Assembly (NCBI RefSeq): GCF_002776525.5
Contig: NC_045449.1
Coordinates: forward strand, 1,852,717 to 1,916,716
Source of the DNA: Piliocolobus tephrosceles
Taxonomy: Eukaryota; Chordata; Mammalia; Primates; Cercopithecidae
Reading direction: 5' to 3'
Length of the DNA stretch: 64,000 nt
The translations under genes and the position numbers were made by a program. How positions within the stretch are numbered: position 1 is the first letter of the stretch; each line of letters begins with the position of its first letter. Shown here one piece after another: positions 52,201 to 61,984 of this stretch. The notes beneath the pieces were generated by a model. That model was not told the origin of the DNA, made no database searches, and was given only the letters and a program-made list of their open reading frames with translations.

Positions 52201-54589
52201 GTGAGCCACCGTGCCCGGCCGTCTGTCACTATCCTAAGAGATGTCAGGGGTCTGGGATGTTGGCCACAGTCACCATTCATCTGACACAGGCATGCTATAG
52301 TGCCACAAGGCTCACATCCAGAGAGGCCCAGAACACGGAAAGAAGGAAAACTCGGCACATTCACTTCCTCGTTCATGGGGTTAACCCAGACTGCAGTGAG
52401 TGGGACAGATGCCTGCCTAGCCCACGGGGAAACACTGTCTCTGCCTGCTCTGACTAGGGATATGCAAGGTTATCACAGGGCTTGAAGTGAGCTTGACGGA
52501 GGTCAAAAGAGGGTCAGAGAGGCTTGTCTGAGGTTCGCTCAGCTCTCACAGTAAACGAGGAAGTGCAAGGTTATGAAATTACACAGACCAGGGTAAGCAG
52601 AGTTTCCCAGAGGCCACTAACATGAAGGAACCCAGGAGACTCGTGGGAAAAGGAAGAAGTGGGCAGCCTGGCGTGGGTCACAACCTTTGTCTGGTCAATA
52701 AGCCTTAGAACGAGAAAAAAAAAATATGTGGCACTACCAAGATCTGGGACCAGAGAAGTGATCTGTTCCTTGTGAGGGCAGAGAAGGCCTTCTCTGGCTT
52801 CGACGCTGTGGCCCTCTCTGGGCCCCACTTGCCTCACTGTATTTGGGACTGCGGGCTCCACTGGCCAGAGGGCATCTTGGGGCAAGCCTGGGAGCTAACC
52901 TGGCTCTGCCCTCAGCCTTAAAGTGCGGGTGAAATAGCTGATGGAGGCACTGCCCCACCTGTGCTTCCCCACACAGTGCCCAGGGCTTGGGTGGCACTTG
53001 CTCTGCCCTGCCTGAAGCCTGGACACCCTGCCAGCTTTAGCAAGCCTGCTGTCCCCTCCCATGCTAACAGCTCATTCTTTCCCATTATTCCCTGCCCAGG
53101 TTTCATCTGGAGAGTCTGGAATCCCAGGCTCAGCTTTATCCCTGGAACCACCTCTGTCCTGGAAGCTGAGTTCTATGTCACCAGGGGTGGGGTGGGGCTC
53201 TCCAGTTATTCTAATGAAGCCAGTCCAAGACTCTGCTGCTCTCGAGTCTCTGATCCAAAGGTGGCTGCTCTATCACTGTTTCAGATCACAAAGGACAGCT
53301 TCCAGCTGACATCTGGCTTCCTTGGCCTGTTGCTGATTTCATCCCTGTACCCCGCCCTGCTCTACCGGGCGCTTGAGACTGCTGCGGGCCAAATGACTGT
53401 GTTGGCCTATGGGTGACCTGGCCCCTGGCTAGAATCACTTCCGTCCCTTCCCTTAGTCCCATGCTCCTTCCCACCTAAGTCTCCTGTCTTTAACACTATG
53501 TGGTAAGAAGAAGAGTCAACCTTCAGGCAAAAGTGAGGTGTGTGTGAACACACACCCAGACAGAATTACCCACACCCAGACACACAGCAGGGCAGCTGGC
53601 AGTGATACTAAATGCATACATGCTCCAACAACATCACACTCACATCCACTCAGAACCCACAGACAGCAGGGAAGCTGGCAGCAGTGTTTACTCAAACTGA
53701 CACACAAACCCACATCAACCATCACCCCCAGAAAGACACATACATGCAATAGCAATATATAGGGCAGGGCAACTGCCAGTGGAGTTTTGCAGGGGCGGGT
53801 ACACAGGCTCATGCATGTGCGCGTGCGCGCGTGCACGCGCGCGCGCGCGCACACACACGAGTCTGGAGTGAAGCAAGGGCTACAGGAACAACCAAGGGCA
53901 AACAAACAAGAGGAGAATTCCTTAATCACATCAGGATGTGCAGGAGGGAGGGAGGGAACAGGGGGGGGGGGGGAGGCCGGGGGAGGGGTGATTTTCCACA
54001 CGGGGCCAGCAATGTCAGCTCTTCCTGTACGTGTGCTGCAGGCTGGAGTTCAGGCCTGTGCTGCACTGGGCTCCACACATCTATAAACTTGATCCTGACC
54101 CCTCCTCTCTCTCCTTTCCCTAAGCCTCGAGAGCTGCACATTATTCAACTCCTTCTTTCTTTCTTTTCCTCCCTTCTCCTCCATGCAGCATTAAAAGAAG
54201 CATCTGGAACTCGTAGCGGAGTGGGATGGAGGCACCGGGGTGGACTGGCAGGAAGGGGCACCAGGAGAGCACACTCTCAAGAAGGTGGCTGGTCATATTA
54301 ACACAGACACTGCTCTCTGTGCTCATAAATGAGCAGGAGTAGAAGCTGAAGCCACGGGTAGAACGGGGAGGGGGCCTTCCCTCTGCCACAGCGGGCTCTT
54401 CCTGCATAGTACCTCATCTTCCAGTCGTGTTCCCTCTTGGCTTCCCATTTCCTTTCCCATGGTGTCTGGGACGGGTGCCACTGACACATACTTTCCACCC
54501 TTGAATGCCAGCAGAGGCTCTTCTTGTCCACAAAGGGCTTCCAGAAAATACTTCAGCACTGTGACCCTTTTGCAGTCAGCTGCAATAAC
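29056..54589 (-). CDS. SMG6: SMG6 (EST1A), NMD endonuclease; C-terminal part
   Basis: SMG6 cuts mRNA near premature stop codons in nonsense-mediated decay and is also linked to telomerase. Six minus-strand coding exons are visible, in transcript order: 54589-54413, 49608-49462, 36437-36284, 33252-33041, 32731-32650, 29186-29056. All have GT-AG borders and the phases join. They encode the last 300 residues, 1120-1419 by the human length of 1,419. On that count the PIN active-site acids are D1251, E1282, D1353 and D1392, exactly the known ones. An acidic/charged linker (1179-1227) precedes the PIN domain. Upstream exons, with the 14-3-3-like domain, lie beyond the window; I found none in 54590-64000. 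The 12.9-kb intron 36438-49461 has the most repeats. Confidence 0.97.
30371..30600 (+). repeat. Copy 1 of a 230-bp direct duplication
   Basis: From 'caggcttgccagctccaggc' to 'gctggggcc', matched along its length by 31242-31480. Confidence 0.92.
31242..31480 (+). repeat. Copy 2 of a 230-bp direct duplication
   Basis: Same order of blocks as copy 1 ('gagaactggctttcagcctg', 'gggagggagaggtttgtggg', 'cagagaccactcagctgc'), with scattered substitutions. The offset is 871 bp. Confidence 0.92.
32650..32731 (-). CDS. SMG6: SMG6 exon with D1353 (1350-1376)
   Basis: Encodes GNNDDLILSCCLHYCKDKAK onward to PASK. D1353 is the first D of NNDDL. Acceptor cctccag, donor gtacag. Confidence 0.95.
33041..33252 (-). 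CDS. SMG6: SMG6 exon with E1282 (1279-1349)
   Basis: Starts INELDGLAKGQETDHR after a split Val codon and ends at GQL before gtgaga. E1282 in NELD is a PIN active-site residue. Confidence 0.96.
33808..33951 (+). repeat. Interrupted (TG)n microsatellite
   Basis: About 140 bp of TG units broken by TATG, CGTG and TCTG variants, with a pure TG core near 33905-33932. Confidence 0.93.
34198..34228 (+). repeat. (CA)n microsatellite
   Basis: About 15 uninterrupted CA units. Confidence 0.93.
36284..36437 (-). CDS. SMG6: SMG6 exon with D1251, start of PIN domain (1228-1278)
   Basis: Encodes AVLEDHSQMRQ then LFLVPDTNGFIDHL. D1251 is in PDTN. Acceptor ccgtag, donor gtgagt. Confidence 0.96.
36881..36900 (+). 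repeat. (AAAAC)n
   Basis: Four AAAAC units next to a partial Alu. Confidence 0.85.
36903..37125 (+). mobile_element. Partial Alu
   Basis: Starts inside the left arm ('tagcctgggcaacatgctaa') and ends in an (AAC)n tail. Confidence 0.88.
39371..39390 (+). repeat. (TG)n microsatellite
   Basis: Ten TG units. Confidence 0.9.
40562..40860 (-). mobile_element. Alu, inverted
   Basis: T-run, then 'gagatggagtcttgctctga' to 'cactgtgcccagca'. Confidence 0.9.
40894..41182 (+). mobile_element. Alu
   Basis: Full plus-strand copy from 'ggccaggcacggtggctcac' to an A-run. It forms an inverted pair with the Alu at 40562-40860. Confidence 0.9.
41199..41697. mobile_element. Chimeric Alu-derived block
   Basis: A plus-strand Alu middle segment joins an almost complete second copy (to 41553), followed by a partial inverted Alu (41554-41697). 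Confidence 0.8.
44640..45060. mobile_element. Probable L2 remnant
   Basis: Text such as 'cactggggaaatggagtttc', 'catgaacaaaaacccaagag' and a likely continuation at 45390-45570 resembles old L2 3' ends. Assigned from general look only. Confidence 0.4.
45135..45290 (-). mobile_element. Very old Alu monomer-like element
   Basis: Degenerate 'gtagcctcgtactcccgggc' and 'cagcctcagcctcctgagca' match a left-arm monomer. Confidence 0.6.
45297..45370 (-). mobile_element. MIR fragment
   Basis: Contains 'cacagatgaggaaacaggtt' and 'atttgcccaatgtcatgtaa', the MIR core in antisense. Confidence 0.6.
45826..46110 (-). mobile_element. Alu, inverted
   Basis: T-run to 'caccgcgctcggcca'. Confidence 0.9.
46366..46655 (-). 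mobile_element. Alu, inverted, with target duplication
   Basis: Flanked by 'ttggtgatttt' on both sides (46351-46361 and 46659-46669). Confidence 0.92.
46774..47050 (+). mobile_element. 5'-truncated Alu
   Basis: Begins at 'aggcactttgggaggacaag', lacking the first 35 or so bases of the consensus, and ends in an A-rich tail. Confidence 0.88.
47052..47350 (+). mobile_element. AluY, Old World monkey type
   Basis: Carries 'actagccaggtgaggtggcg' and 'gagatccggccactgcactc', variants common in cercopithecoid AluY. Confidence 0.92.
47538..47831 (+). mobile_element. Alu
   Basis: Full plus-strand copy from 'ggctgggcgcagtggctcat' to an (AAAAC) tail. Confidence 0.9.
47853..48118 (+). mobile_element. Alu, tail lost
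   Basis: From 'gagccagtgtgatggctcat' to 'cagcctgggcgacagatgg'; no poly-A. Confidence 0.85.
48187..48715 (-). mobile_element. MIR split by an inverted Alu
   Basis: MIR sequence at 48187-48297 continues at 48594-48715 ('cattttacagacgaggaaac'). The Alu at 48299-48593 is flanked by the duplication 'agcactttc'. Confidence 0.8.
48299..48593 (-). mobile_element. Alu inserted in a MIR
   Basis: T-run to 'ccactgtgcccggcc', bounded by 'agcactttc' on both sides. Confidence 0.9.
49462..49608 (-). CDS. SMG6: SMG6 acidic linker exon (1179-1227)
   Basis: A 49-codon exon: EEDVVIEDFEEDSEAEGSGG, then a basic helix ending RRQEKIQ. Acceptor 'cccaaag' is weak but in phase with its neighbours. Confidence 0.93.
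49841..50390 (+). repeat. 79-bp minisatellite, about 7 copies
   Basis: Starts of the unit ('agttacaccataagtcac') fall at 49841, 49920, 49999, 50078, then, after one short copy, 50220 and 50303. Copies differ by few bases. The short copy lacks about 16 bases around 50153-50157. Confidence 0.95.
50985..51220 (-). mobile_element. MIR element
   Basis: Antisense MIR: 'tactgggctaagcatttttc', 'taatcctcacaacagcctgt', 'gctcagggtcacacagcgag'. Confidence 0.78.
51598..52235 (-). mobile_element. Composite AluY array containing the assembly gap
   Basis: One 13-bp duplication CTGTCACTATCCT brackets the whole block (51598-51610 and 52223-52235). Inside are two 3'-end Alu segments of about 95-100 bp, each breaking at the same point ('ccgcctcc' + 'cgggc' or 'tgggt'), then the gap, then a full AluY (51921-52222). 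Confidence 0.85.
51821..51920. other. Assembly gap (100 N)
   Basis: Exactly 100 Ns between two T-runs. The round size suggests a placeholder of unknown length. Confidence 0.98.
53810..53859 (+). repeat. 50-bp perfect purine-pyrimidine alternation
   Basis: Every base alternates from 'catgcatgtg' through a CG-rich core to 'acacacacg'. This is the classical Z-DNA-forming pattern. A 12-G run follows at about 53961-53972. Confidence 0.9.
54413..54589 (-). CDS. SMG6: SMG6 exon (1120-1178)
   Basis: A 59-codon exon starting VIAADCKRVTVLKYFLEALC and ending TRLEDE before gtacta. Acceptor ctgtag. Confidence 0.94.
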
Positions 54590-55734
54590 CTACAGGGTGA
54601 GAGGGAGAGAAGAAAAACAGCATTTTCTGAAAGCGAAGATGGAGACAAGATGTTGCTTGCCGGCTGAGGGGCACAGGGGAAGTGTGTCAAAGCTACCAGG
54701 CAAGGGGGTCAGAATGAATGACAGGGTGTGGAGGGCACCAGGGCATGTCAGGTGGTAAGTGAGGGCCCAGGGCAGGTCGAGGACCAAGATTGTCTGAGGG
54801 AAGGAAGGTCCCACAGTCTCTCCTTAGGTTATCTCTGGGGCAGCAGACAACCCCAGGGACCAGTGACAGGTGCCTTACATTTATTTGACTACAGTCCTGA
54901 TACAAAACAGAATACATGACATTCTTCTAAGTCTGGCCTAGAATCAGCAGAGGGAAGAGTGGAGTACTTTCACAGCATAGAGCTTTCTGCGGACCCTCGC
55001 TGCCACTCTCCACTCCTCTCCCAGCACCCCTGCTCCAGACTCCCAAAAGGAGAATTTTCAGCTCAAGTGTAAAATGAATGCTAAGGGCTTTCTTGGCTGT
55101 TTCATTTCAACCAGATCATTCTGGACTTCCCCTGACAGGTTCCTGCCCTATCTAAGAGCTCCTCATGCTCAAGAGACTGGAGTCAGGCAGGAAATTGTCA
55201 GGAGAGAGACAGGTGGGGATGTTTCACCAAAGCTCTGCTCTTTCTGACGTTTACGCCAAGCCGCTCCCGCGTGGCCATGTGAGCACACAAGTCAGTGCTG
55301 TCAGAGAAGCCTGGGCTGATTTAGCTGAGATGAAACTCAGTATCTTGAGCAACAGTCAAATGTGTAAGTGTCTCAGATGAAGGGTCCACCGTCCCCCAGT
55401 CTGGCCCCTCCCGGAGGCACCACACACGCACGCCCTCTCCTCCACACCTGTCGGGCCCCCTCCCGGAGGCACCACACACACACGCCCTCTCCTGCACACC
55501 CGTCTGCTTGGCTTGCACTCTCCTCCATGCTTGCCCCTCTGTGCCCTTCTCTTCATCTCTAGCCTCCAGCATCCTCTTCTCCCTATTAGCTGAGTGCTCA
55601 GCAAGGGAGAGGGACCCTGCTGGACCTGGAGCTTGAAAGCTGAAGGCCATTCCACAAGGGAAACACACATCAGTGGCCAGATGTGCCACAGGGGACGGCC
55701 CCTTCATCCTCATTGACTAGCCCCAGCCTCTCTC

Positions 55735-56033
55735 TTTTTTTTTTTTTGAGACGGAGTCACGCTCTGTCGCCCAGGCTGGAGTGCAGTGGCGGGATCTCGG
55801 CTCACTGCAAGCTCCGCCTCCCGGGTTCACACCATTCTCCTGCCTCAGCCTCCCGAGTAGCTGGGACTACAGGCGCCCGCCACGTCGCCCGGCTAGTTTT
55901 TTTTTTGTATTTTTTGGTAGAGACGGGGTTTCACCGTGTAGGCCAGGATGGGCTCGATCTCCTGACCTCGTGATCCACCCGTCTCGGCCTCCCAATGTGC
56001 TGGGATTACAGGCTTGAGCCACCGCACCCGGCC
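55735..56033 (-). mobile_element. AluY, Old World monkey type, inverted
   Basis: T-run to 'ccaccgcacccggcc', with 'cacgtcgcccggctag' in the middle. Confidence 0.93.
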
Positions 56034-56062
56034 CCGGCCTCTCTTTTAATGCACCCTCATTT

Positions 56063-56090
56063 CTTAATGTGAAAGGAGCTTCACATTAAG
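56063..56090. repeat. 11-bp perfect palindrome between two inverted AluY
   Basis: CTTAATGTGAA and TTCACATTAAG are separated by a 6-base loop. Confidence 0.9.
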
Positions 56091-56102
56091 AAGTCCCTTC
56101 TG

Positions 56103-56398
56103 GCCGGGCGCGGTGGCTCAAGCCTGTAATCCCAGCACTTTGGGAGGCCGAGACGGGCGGATCACGAGGTCAGGAGATCGAGACCATCCTGACTAACACA
56201 GTGAAACCCCATCTCTACTAAAAGTACAAAAAACTAGCCGGGCGAGGTGGTGGGCACCTGTAGTCCCAGCTACTTGGGAGGCTGAGGCAGGAGAATGGCG
56301 TGAATCCAGGAGGCGGAGCTTGCAGTGAGCTGACATCCGGCCACTGCACTCCAGCCTGGGCGATAGAGCGAGACTCCGTCTCAAAAAAAAAAAAAAAA
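56103..56398 (+). mobile_element. AluY with 14-bp target duplication
   Basis: Flanked by 'aagaagtcccttct' on the left and 'agaagtcccttct' on the right. It is inverted relative to 55735-56033, 70 bp away. Confidence 0.93.
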
Positions 56399-56716
56399 AA
56401 AGAAGTCCCTTCTATCTGCAGCACACAGGGAGGTACTAATCTGGAGAGAACTGATCATCATTTTACGGGTGCAGGTGTTCTCTCTCTCATGTGGACAGCA
56501 ACCCCTCTGGTGGCAAAGCTGCCTAAATCTCATCATTTTTGTACGTTACTGGCAAGAATTGTAAGGACAAGCTGTGCACACAGTAGACTCACAGTAAAAC
56601 AGACAGCACAGGGAAGCTCGGCTGGGTACCACAGACAGCAGATGAAGCAGGCATGACCCACGTTCTCTAAGACAGTGGAAATAAATGAGCACCGCTGGGC
56701 AGGCTGGCTGCCCAGG

Positions 56717-56784
56717 CAAGTGCGGCACAGGCCAGTCAACTGTGGCACACGCCAGTCAAGTGTGGCACACGCCAGTCAACTGTG
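56717..56784 (+). repeat. 20-bp tandem repeat, 3.4 copies
   Basis: Units 'caagtgtggcacacgccagt' at 56717, 56737, 56757 and a partial fourth. Confidence 0.92.
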
Positions 56785-59207
56785 TGCTCCGTGGCCGCAT
56801 CTTATGCCACCTTCACCAAGAGCCAACCCTGCTTTCCTACCCAGTCTAGGGGTATTCTCTGCTTTCTCTCACCATTGGCCCTATAATGTTACCATTATAG
56901 GCTGGAATCTCAAGCTAAGTACTTTGACCACCTTCACCTGAGAGGCTGACATAAAAGGTTCTCCGCCTCCCAGAAGGGCTTAGAAAAATTTCAGCCCCTT
57001 GAGCTTGGGGTGCCTGGTCCTGGGCTTACCTCCGCGAAGGAGAAGGAAAGCTTGTTTTGGCCCAGGGCAGGTAACCATGGTTCCATTGCGTGTATTCAAA
57101 CATGTGATGAGGAAGGCTAGAAATACAGAAGCAGGGGCTAAAAGGCATTAAAGAACAGAGCCGAAATGAGTAATAGCCTGGCAGGCAGCACGCACAGTGG
57201 CTCCCTACATCTCCAGCCTCTCACTTGCATAGGAAACTTCTGCATTTCCACAAGACTGCCAGTTTCCTCTCTGTGGTCTAATTTTAACCACCTTGTCGTT
57301 ACAGTGTGTGTCAGCCACCTGACCCCACTACGACCTCTGACCTTATGCCCCAGCTACTGCTTGCACTATGGAGAATTATGTAACGGGTCCAGGACTTTCC
57401 TTTTTGGTGTGAGGCTGCTGCCACTGAATGGAGAGGAGAGGGGAGCTAAGGGGTGAGAAGAGGACAGAGGAAAAGCTTGCAATGGTCCTTGGCCTCACCT
57501 GGACGATGAGAGGTACAATGGCACCCCTGCTAAGTGCACAGAGGAAACCTGCCCAGACAGGAGTGTGCCACAGGTGCATGCATAGACAGGTGGGCAGGAG
57601 CGTTGCTGCCGCTGGAGCATGGGGTACATGGTACGCTGAGTGGCTAAGAAAGCGTGGTTCCCAGCCGAGAGGGAGAAAAGCCACATGTATGGACGTGGGA
57701 CTCCTGGAGATGGGGATTTCCAGGGCACAGCAGGACCCAGGGATGTGTACATCCTGAGGCCGCCTGCAGCACATCCTTACAGGGTCAGTGGGAAATGTCT
57801 ATTCCATGGACACACAAGCAACGAGGAGTAGCCCTCTCCTGGTTTTCACTTCCACCCATTCACAAGGAAGCTGGTTTCCTTGGGGATTGTGTCTGCCACA
57901 GCCATTAGTTCCTCCTCTAGGACAAGGACACTTCTGGCTGATATGCAAAAGGCTGTGATCCACTGGGGTCTCTGACCTCGTGTTAACAGGCCTGAAAAGG
58001 ATTCTACCTGCTTGGAGAGAGCAAGGTTGTCTGTCTTGGAAAAGTGTCCTCTGTCCTTTGCAATCCCAGCAGCAGGGAGGATGGTCAAAGCTGTGAGGCA
58101 GAATGTCTAGCGCTTGCCCAGAGGCACAGAGAAACCTGTCTGTAGCTCACTGGCCTGTCTGCAAAAGCATTCTGCCTTAACGTGGGGGGAACAGGCCCAC
58201 TGGGAAGAGGACCACAGCTCTCCTGATGCTGGAGTTCTGTGGGAGACTTACAGGAATATTCTGCTAGACAAAGCCTCCAGCACTTGAGTCAGGGAAAGAA
58301 CACAGAACAGTTTAAATATGGTTAATAAGAGACTTCATAATGGAAGAAGCCTTACAAATCACCGCCTAGGCCAATTCCAAGATGATCTTTGCTTGGTCTA
58401 GGAGGATTTCCTGGTAAGACAGGGGTTAAAGCTGGACTCCCTGCTTGGAGAGGAAGGACTCCAGATGAAGTCTGTGACATCATCCCACAGTAACTCTGCT
58501 CGTGAGCACATTTTTCCACTCTATATCAATGAAAAACAGAGAATGTAAGTGGCATGTGTATCGCAGCTCTGGGGGCAAACTCTGGATCCTCCAGAGGAGA
58601 AAGAGCTGGGTGGGAGAGGCTCCCTTCCTGGGCTACATTAGCACGTGGGGCTGGACTGGGGCTAGAGGCGACCAACAGGGCTGCCAGCCAGGGCACACCT
58701 CTGCGGCGTACCTTCTCAGTCACAGTCCTGGCCTTTCTGGAGGGAGATTCACCGTGTAGGCAACTGTCAAGAATTCCCAGGTTAATTGACAACATATCAG
58801 ATACAAATCATTTCAATCAGCTTGGGAAAGAAAACTGGGGCTTTAGGTCAGGGAAGAGCTGAGAGAAAGCCCCTTTCCCTTCCCCTGAAGACTGCCGGAG
58901 GCCGCTTACCACGGCAGCAGGAACTGAAACCTTTAGCTTCAGGGCTCCAGTTATCACTCTAATCAAGTCCACACGCAAAGAACCAAGCAGAAAGGAAAAC
59001 TGAAACTGAGAGGCGATACAGGAGGCTGTCTTCTCCTAGGCTCAGTTCCTTAGAGAGAGAGAATGTAAGCATGGGGTAAGTAGTGGCTGGAGCTAAGGGG
59101 AGTGAGAAAAAAAGGAGAAAACCTCTAGGTCAAGAGAGAAGACTGGGTTACTGTTCTGAGGTATTTAAGGTGGAAAGGTGGAGAAGTAAAGAAAAACGGC
59201 ATTTCTT

Positions 59208-59503
59208 GGCTGGGCACGGTAGCTCACGAATGTAATCTCAGCACTCTGGGAGGCCAAAGCGGGCAGATCACCTGAGGTCAGGAGTTCAAGACCAGTGTGG
59301 CCAACATGGTGAAACCCCATCTCTACTAAAAATACAAAAATTAGCCAGGTGTGGTAGCATGTGCCTGTAGTCCCAGCTACTAGGGAGGCTGAGGCAGGAG
59401 AATCACTTGAATCTGGGAGTTGGAGGTTGCAGTGAGCCGAGACTGTACCACTGCACTCCAGCCTGCGCAACAAAGCGAGGCTATGTCTCCAAAAAAAAAA
59501 GAA
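59208..59503 (+). mobile_element. Alu
   Basis: From 'ggctgggcacggtagctcac' to an A-rich tail. Confidence 0.9.
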
Positions 59504-60920
59504 GAAAAGACAGAAAAATGGTATTCTCTGAAAACTGGTGACTCTTCACAGCTACTCAGTAGGGAACAAGCACAGTGTGCACAGAGACGCCTGGGGTGGG
59601 GGAGCGGGCAGGGGAGAGAAAACGAGCTATATGCTCTTTATGGAAGGTAGGGAGGGTGAGACAGAGAATGGGAATTAAGCACCAGGTATCACATACTGAT
59701 GTGCAAGGAGCTACACGACTTAACGCCACAGGGAAGGGAGAAAACCTCCAAATCTAGCCGGGAATATGAGGAAGGCCTGGAGATCCAGGACCCTGGATGC
59801 AAGCTCTAGGAAGTGAGGGACTCGCTCTATCGTTACCTGCTCCCCGTCTTCTCCAAACAGCCCTCTTGGAAGGCACAACCATGGTTACTAGTCATTCTGC
59901 AAAATTTCTTTTTCTGAATTTTTGGTTTGGAGAAATCGGAGTTTAAACTTGTACTATAAGCCAGTTCTTTTTTCCAGTCCAGCTTGCTACTGCTCCTCTG
60001 GTTAAACAGAACAATCACATGGGCTTCCCCGACAAACTCAAGTTTACAGGTTGTTTTTCTTGTTTCTCTAAATGGAGCCAATTATTCTCACATTTGTTGA
60101 AACCTTCAATCAAACTTTATAGCTTGTTAATTTTACAGAATGTCCTTAGAGCAAATAAGATGCAGACAGGAACGTGAAGTCTTGCTGACATTATTAAGAA
60201 ACCTTAAAATAGCCTCAAATCCAACACCAAGGCTGGTAAAATACAGGCTGCTTGGCTGGCTTCTGAGGTCAATTAGCAATGGGTTAATTATCATCTTTAA
60301 TGAGCCAAACCTCTAGGATTGGCCACAAGAAATTTAACTCCGACTAATGTGTTTTCACAAACTGGGAACCTCTAGTTACGCACTATTCACCCTCAGAGGA
60401 AACTGAAGGGTGGGAAGCAGCCAAGGGTGGGCCAGCCTAGGAAGGGGTCTGCCAATGGAAGTTCAGACACGAGAAATAAAAAATACCACACAGGGAATCC
60501 TCTGGAGCTGGGAGGACAGAGGAAATGGTTTATTCACATTCCTAGGGGGAGGGGCCTCCTGGCAGGAAGCAGACTCCAGAAGGCAGGAGTGAAACCGGCC
60601 ACAAGGATGCATAGTCACTCTGAAGACACAGGCAGTAGCTTAGGATGGGGAGACAGACATTCACAGCCTACTTGAGTCAGAAGTTGGTATGAAATTGGGA
60701 AAGAGGCTCATGGGTCAGAGAGGAGTGAAAGAAAGAACCTGTGCAGGGGCTGAATGATAAGGAGGACAGCATGAGTAAAAAGCTCAGGTCCTTGGACCGC
60801 ATGTATCTCCTGACAGCCTTGGAGCATACTGTCCAAGGGATCAATTCAAACAGGATTTCACTCTCTCCCTACCCCGCTACAGCTGGGCCTCTTTCTATGT
60901 GAAGCATTAAGTACAGGCTA

Positions 60921-61196
60921 CTTTCTCGCTCTGTCCCCCAGGCTGGAGTGCAGTGGCGAGATCTCAGCTCACTGCAAGCTCCGCCTCCCACCTTCACACC
61001 ATTCTCCTGCCTCAGCCTCCCGAGTAGCTGGGACTACAGGCGCCCGCCACCTCGCCCGGCTAGTTTTTTGTATTTTTTAGTAGAGACGGGGTTTCACCGT
61101 GTTAGCCAAGATGGTCTTGATCTCCTGACCTTGTGATCCGCCCACCTCGGCCTCCCAAACTGCTGGGATTACAGGTGTGAGCCACCGTACCTGGCC
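60921..61196 (-). mobile_element. AluY, Old World monkey type, tail lost
   Basis: Lacks the T-run and starts at 'ctttctcgctctgtccccca'; it contains 'cacctcgcccggctag'. Confidence 0.9.
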
Positions 61197-61204
61197 CCCT
61201 TTCT

Positions 61205-61456
61205 TTCTTATTTTTTTGAGACAGAGTCTTGCTTGGTCACCCAGGCTGGAGTGCACTGACATGATCTCGGCTCACTGCAACCTCTGCTTCCCAGGTTCAA
61301 GTGATTCTCCTGCCTCAGCCTCCCTAGTAGCTGGGATTACACGTGCGTGCCACCATGCTCAGCTAATTTATGTATTTTCAGTAGAGACAGGGGTTTCACC
61401 ATGTTGGCCAGGCTGATCTCGAACTCCTGACCTCAAGTGATCCGCCGCGCCCAGCC
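61205..61456 (-). mobile_element. Alu, inverted, short deletion near the left-arm end
   Basis: Jumps from 'cctcaagtgatccgcc' to 'gcgcccagcc', so about 40 bp of the consensus is missing. Confidence 0.88.
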
Positions 61457-61984
61457 TTTCTCAGTCATTTCTAATCCCAGTGTCCAGACCCGACCCTCCC
61501 TAGTCCTATGGTTGGCCTGTGCTAGCGGAATGGTCATTGGGTCACAAGATGAAATGCTAACATCATTGGTTCCCCCCACAGCAACCACATCATTCCATGT
61601 ATCTGGTCCCAACAGCTGTGTTTTCTTCTTAGCGGCAACGAGGGCCATTATCAATCAGTCACCACTGCACAGATGCTTGCTGTTTCCACCTGTAACCACC
61701 ATGTGTGTGCTGAAGTCTCTCAGAGAGGGGGAGGTGGGAACTGGCAAATGGTCAGATGGCAAGACCTGGTGCTGGTGGGGAGACTATCCCAAGACAGGGT
61801 TATTGAAGATCCCAAAAGGTACAGGTATTTGGCTACTAGGAAGGAGATGATGTTCAAACTGAAGGGAGAACCAGGGGAACAGGGGAGCTATGAAGCATAC
61901 ACAGGAAGTAATAAGGTAAATAAAGTAGAAAAAACAGGGCCGTTCTGGCAAGAGGCAAGACAAGGCAATAATACAGGAGGTTGG

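Larger units (their letters stand above)
49609..54412 (-). other. SMG6: SMG6 intron with minisatellite, AluY array and Z-DNA tract
   Basis: Holds the 79-bp minisatellite, a MIR, the AluY array with the assembly gap, and a purine-pyrimidine tract. 52240-53500 looks unique. Confidence 0.8.
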
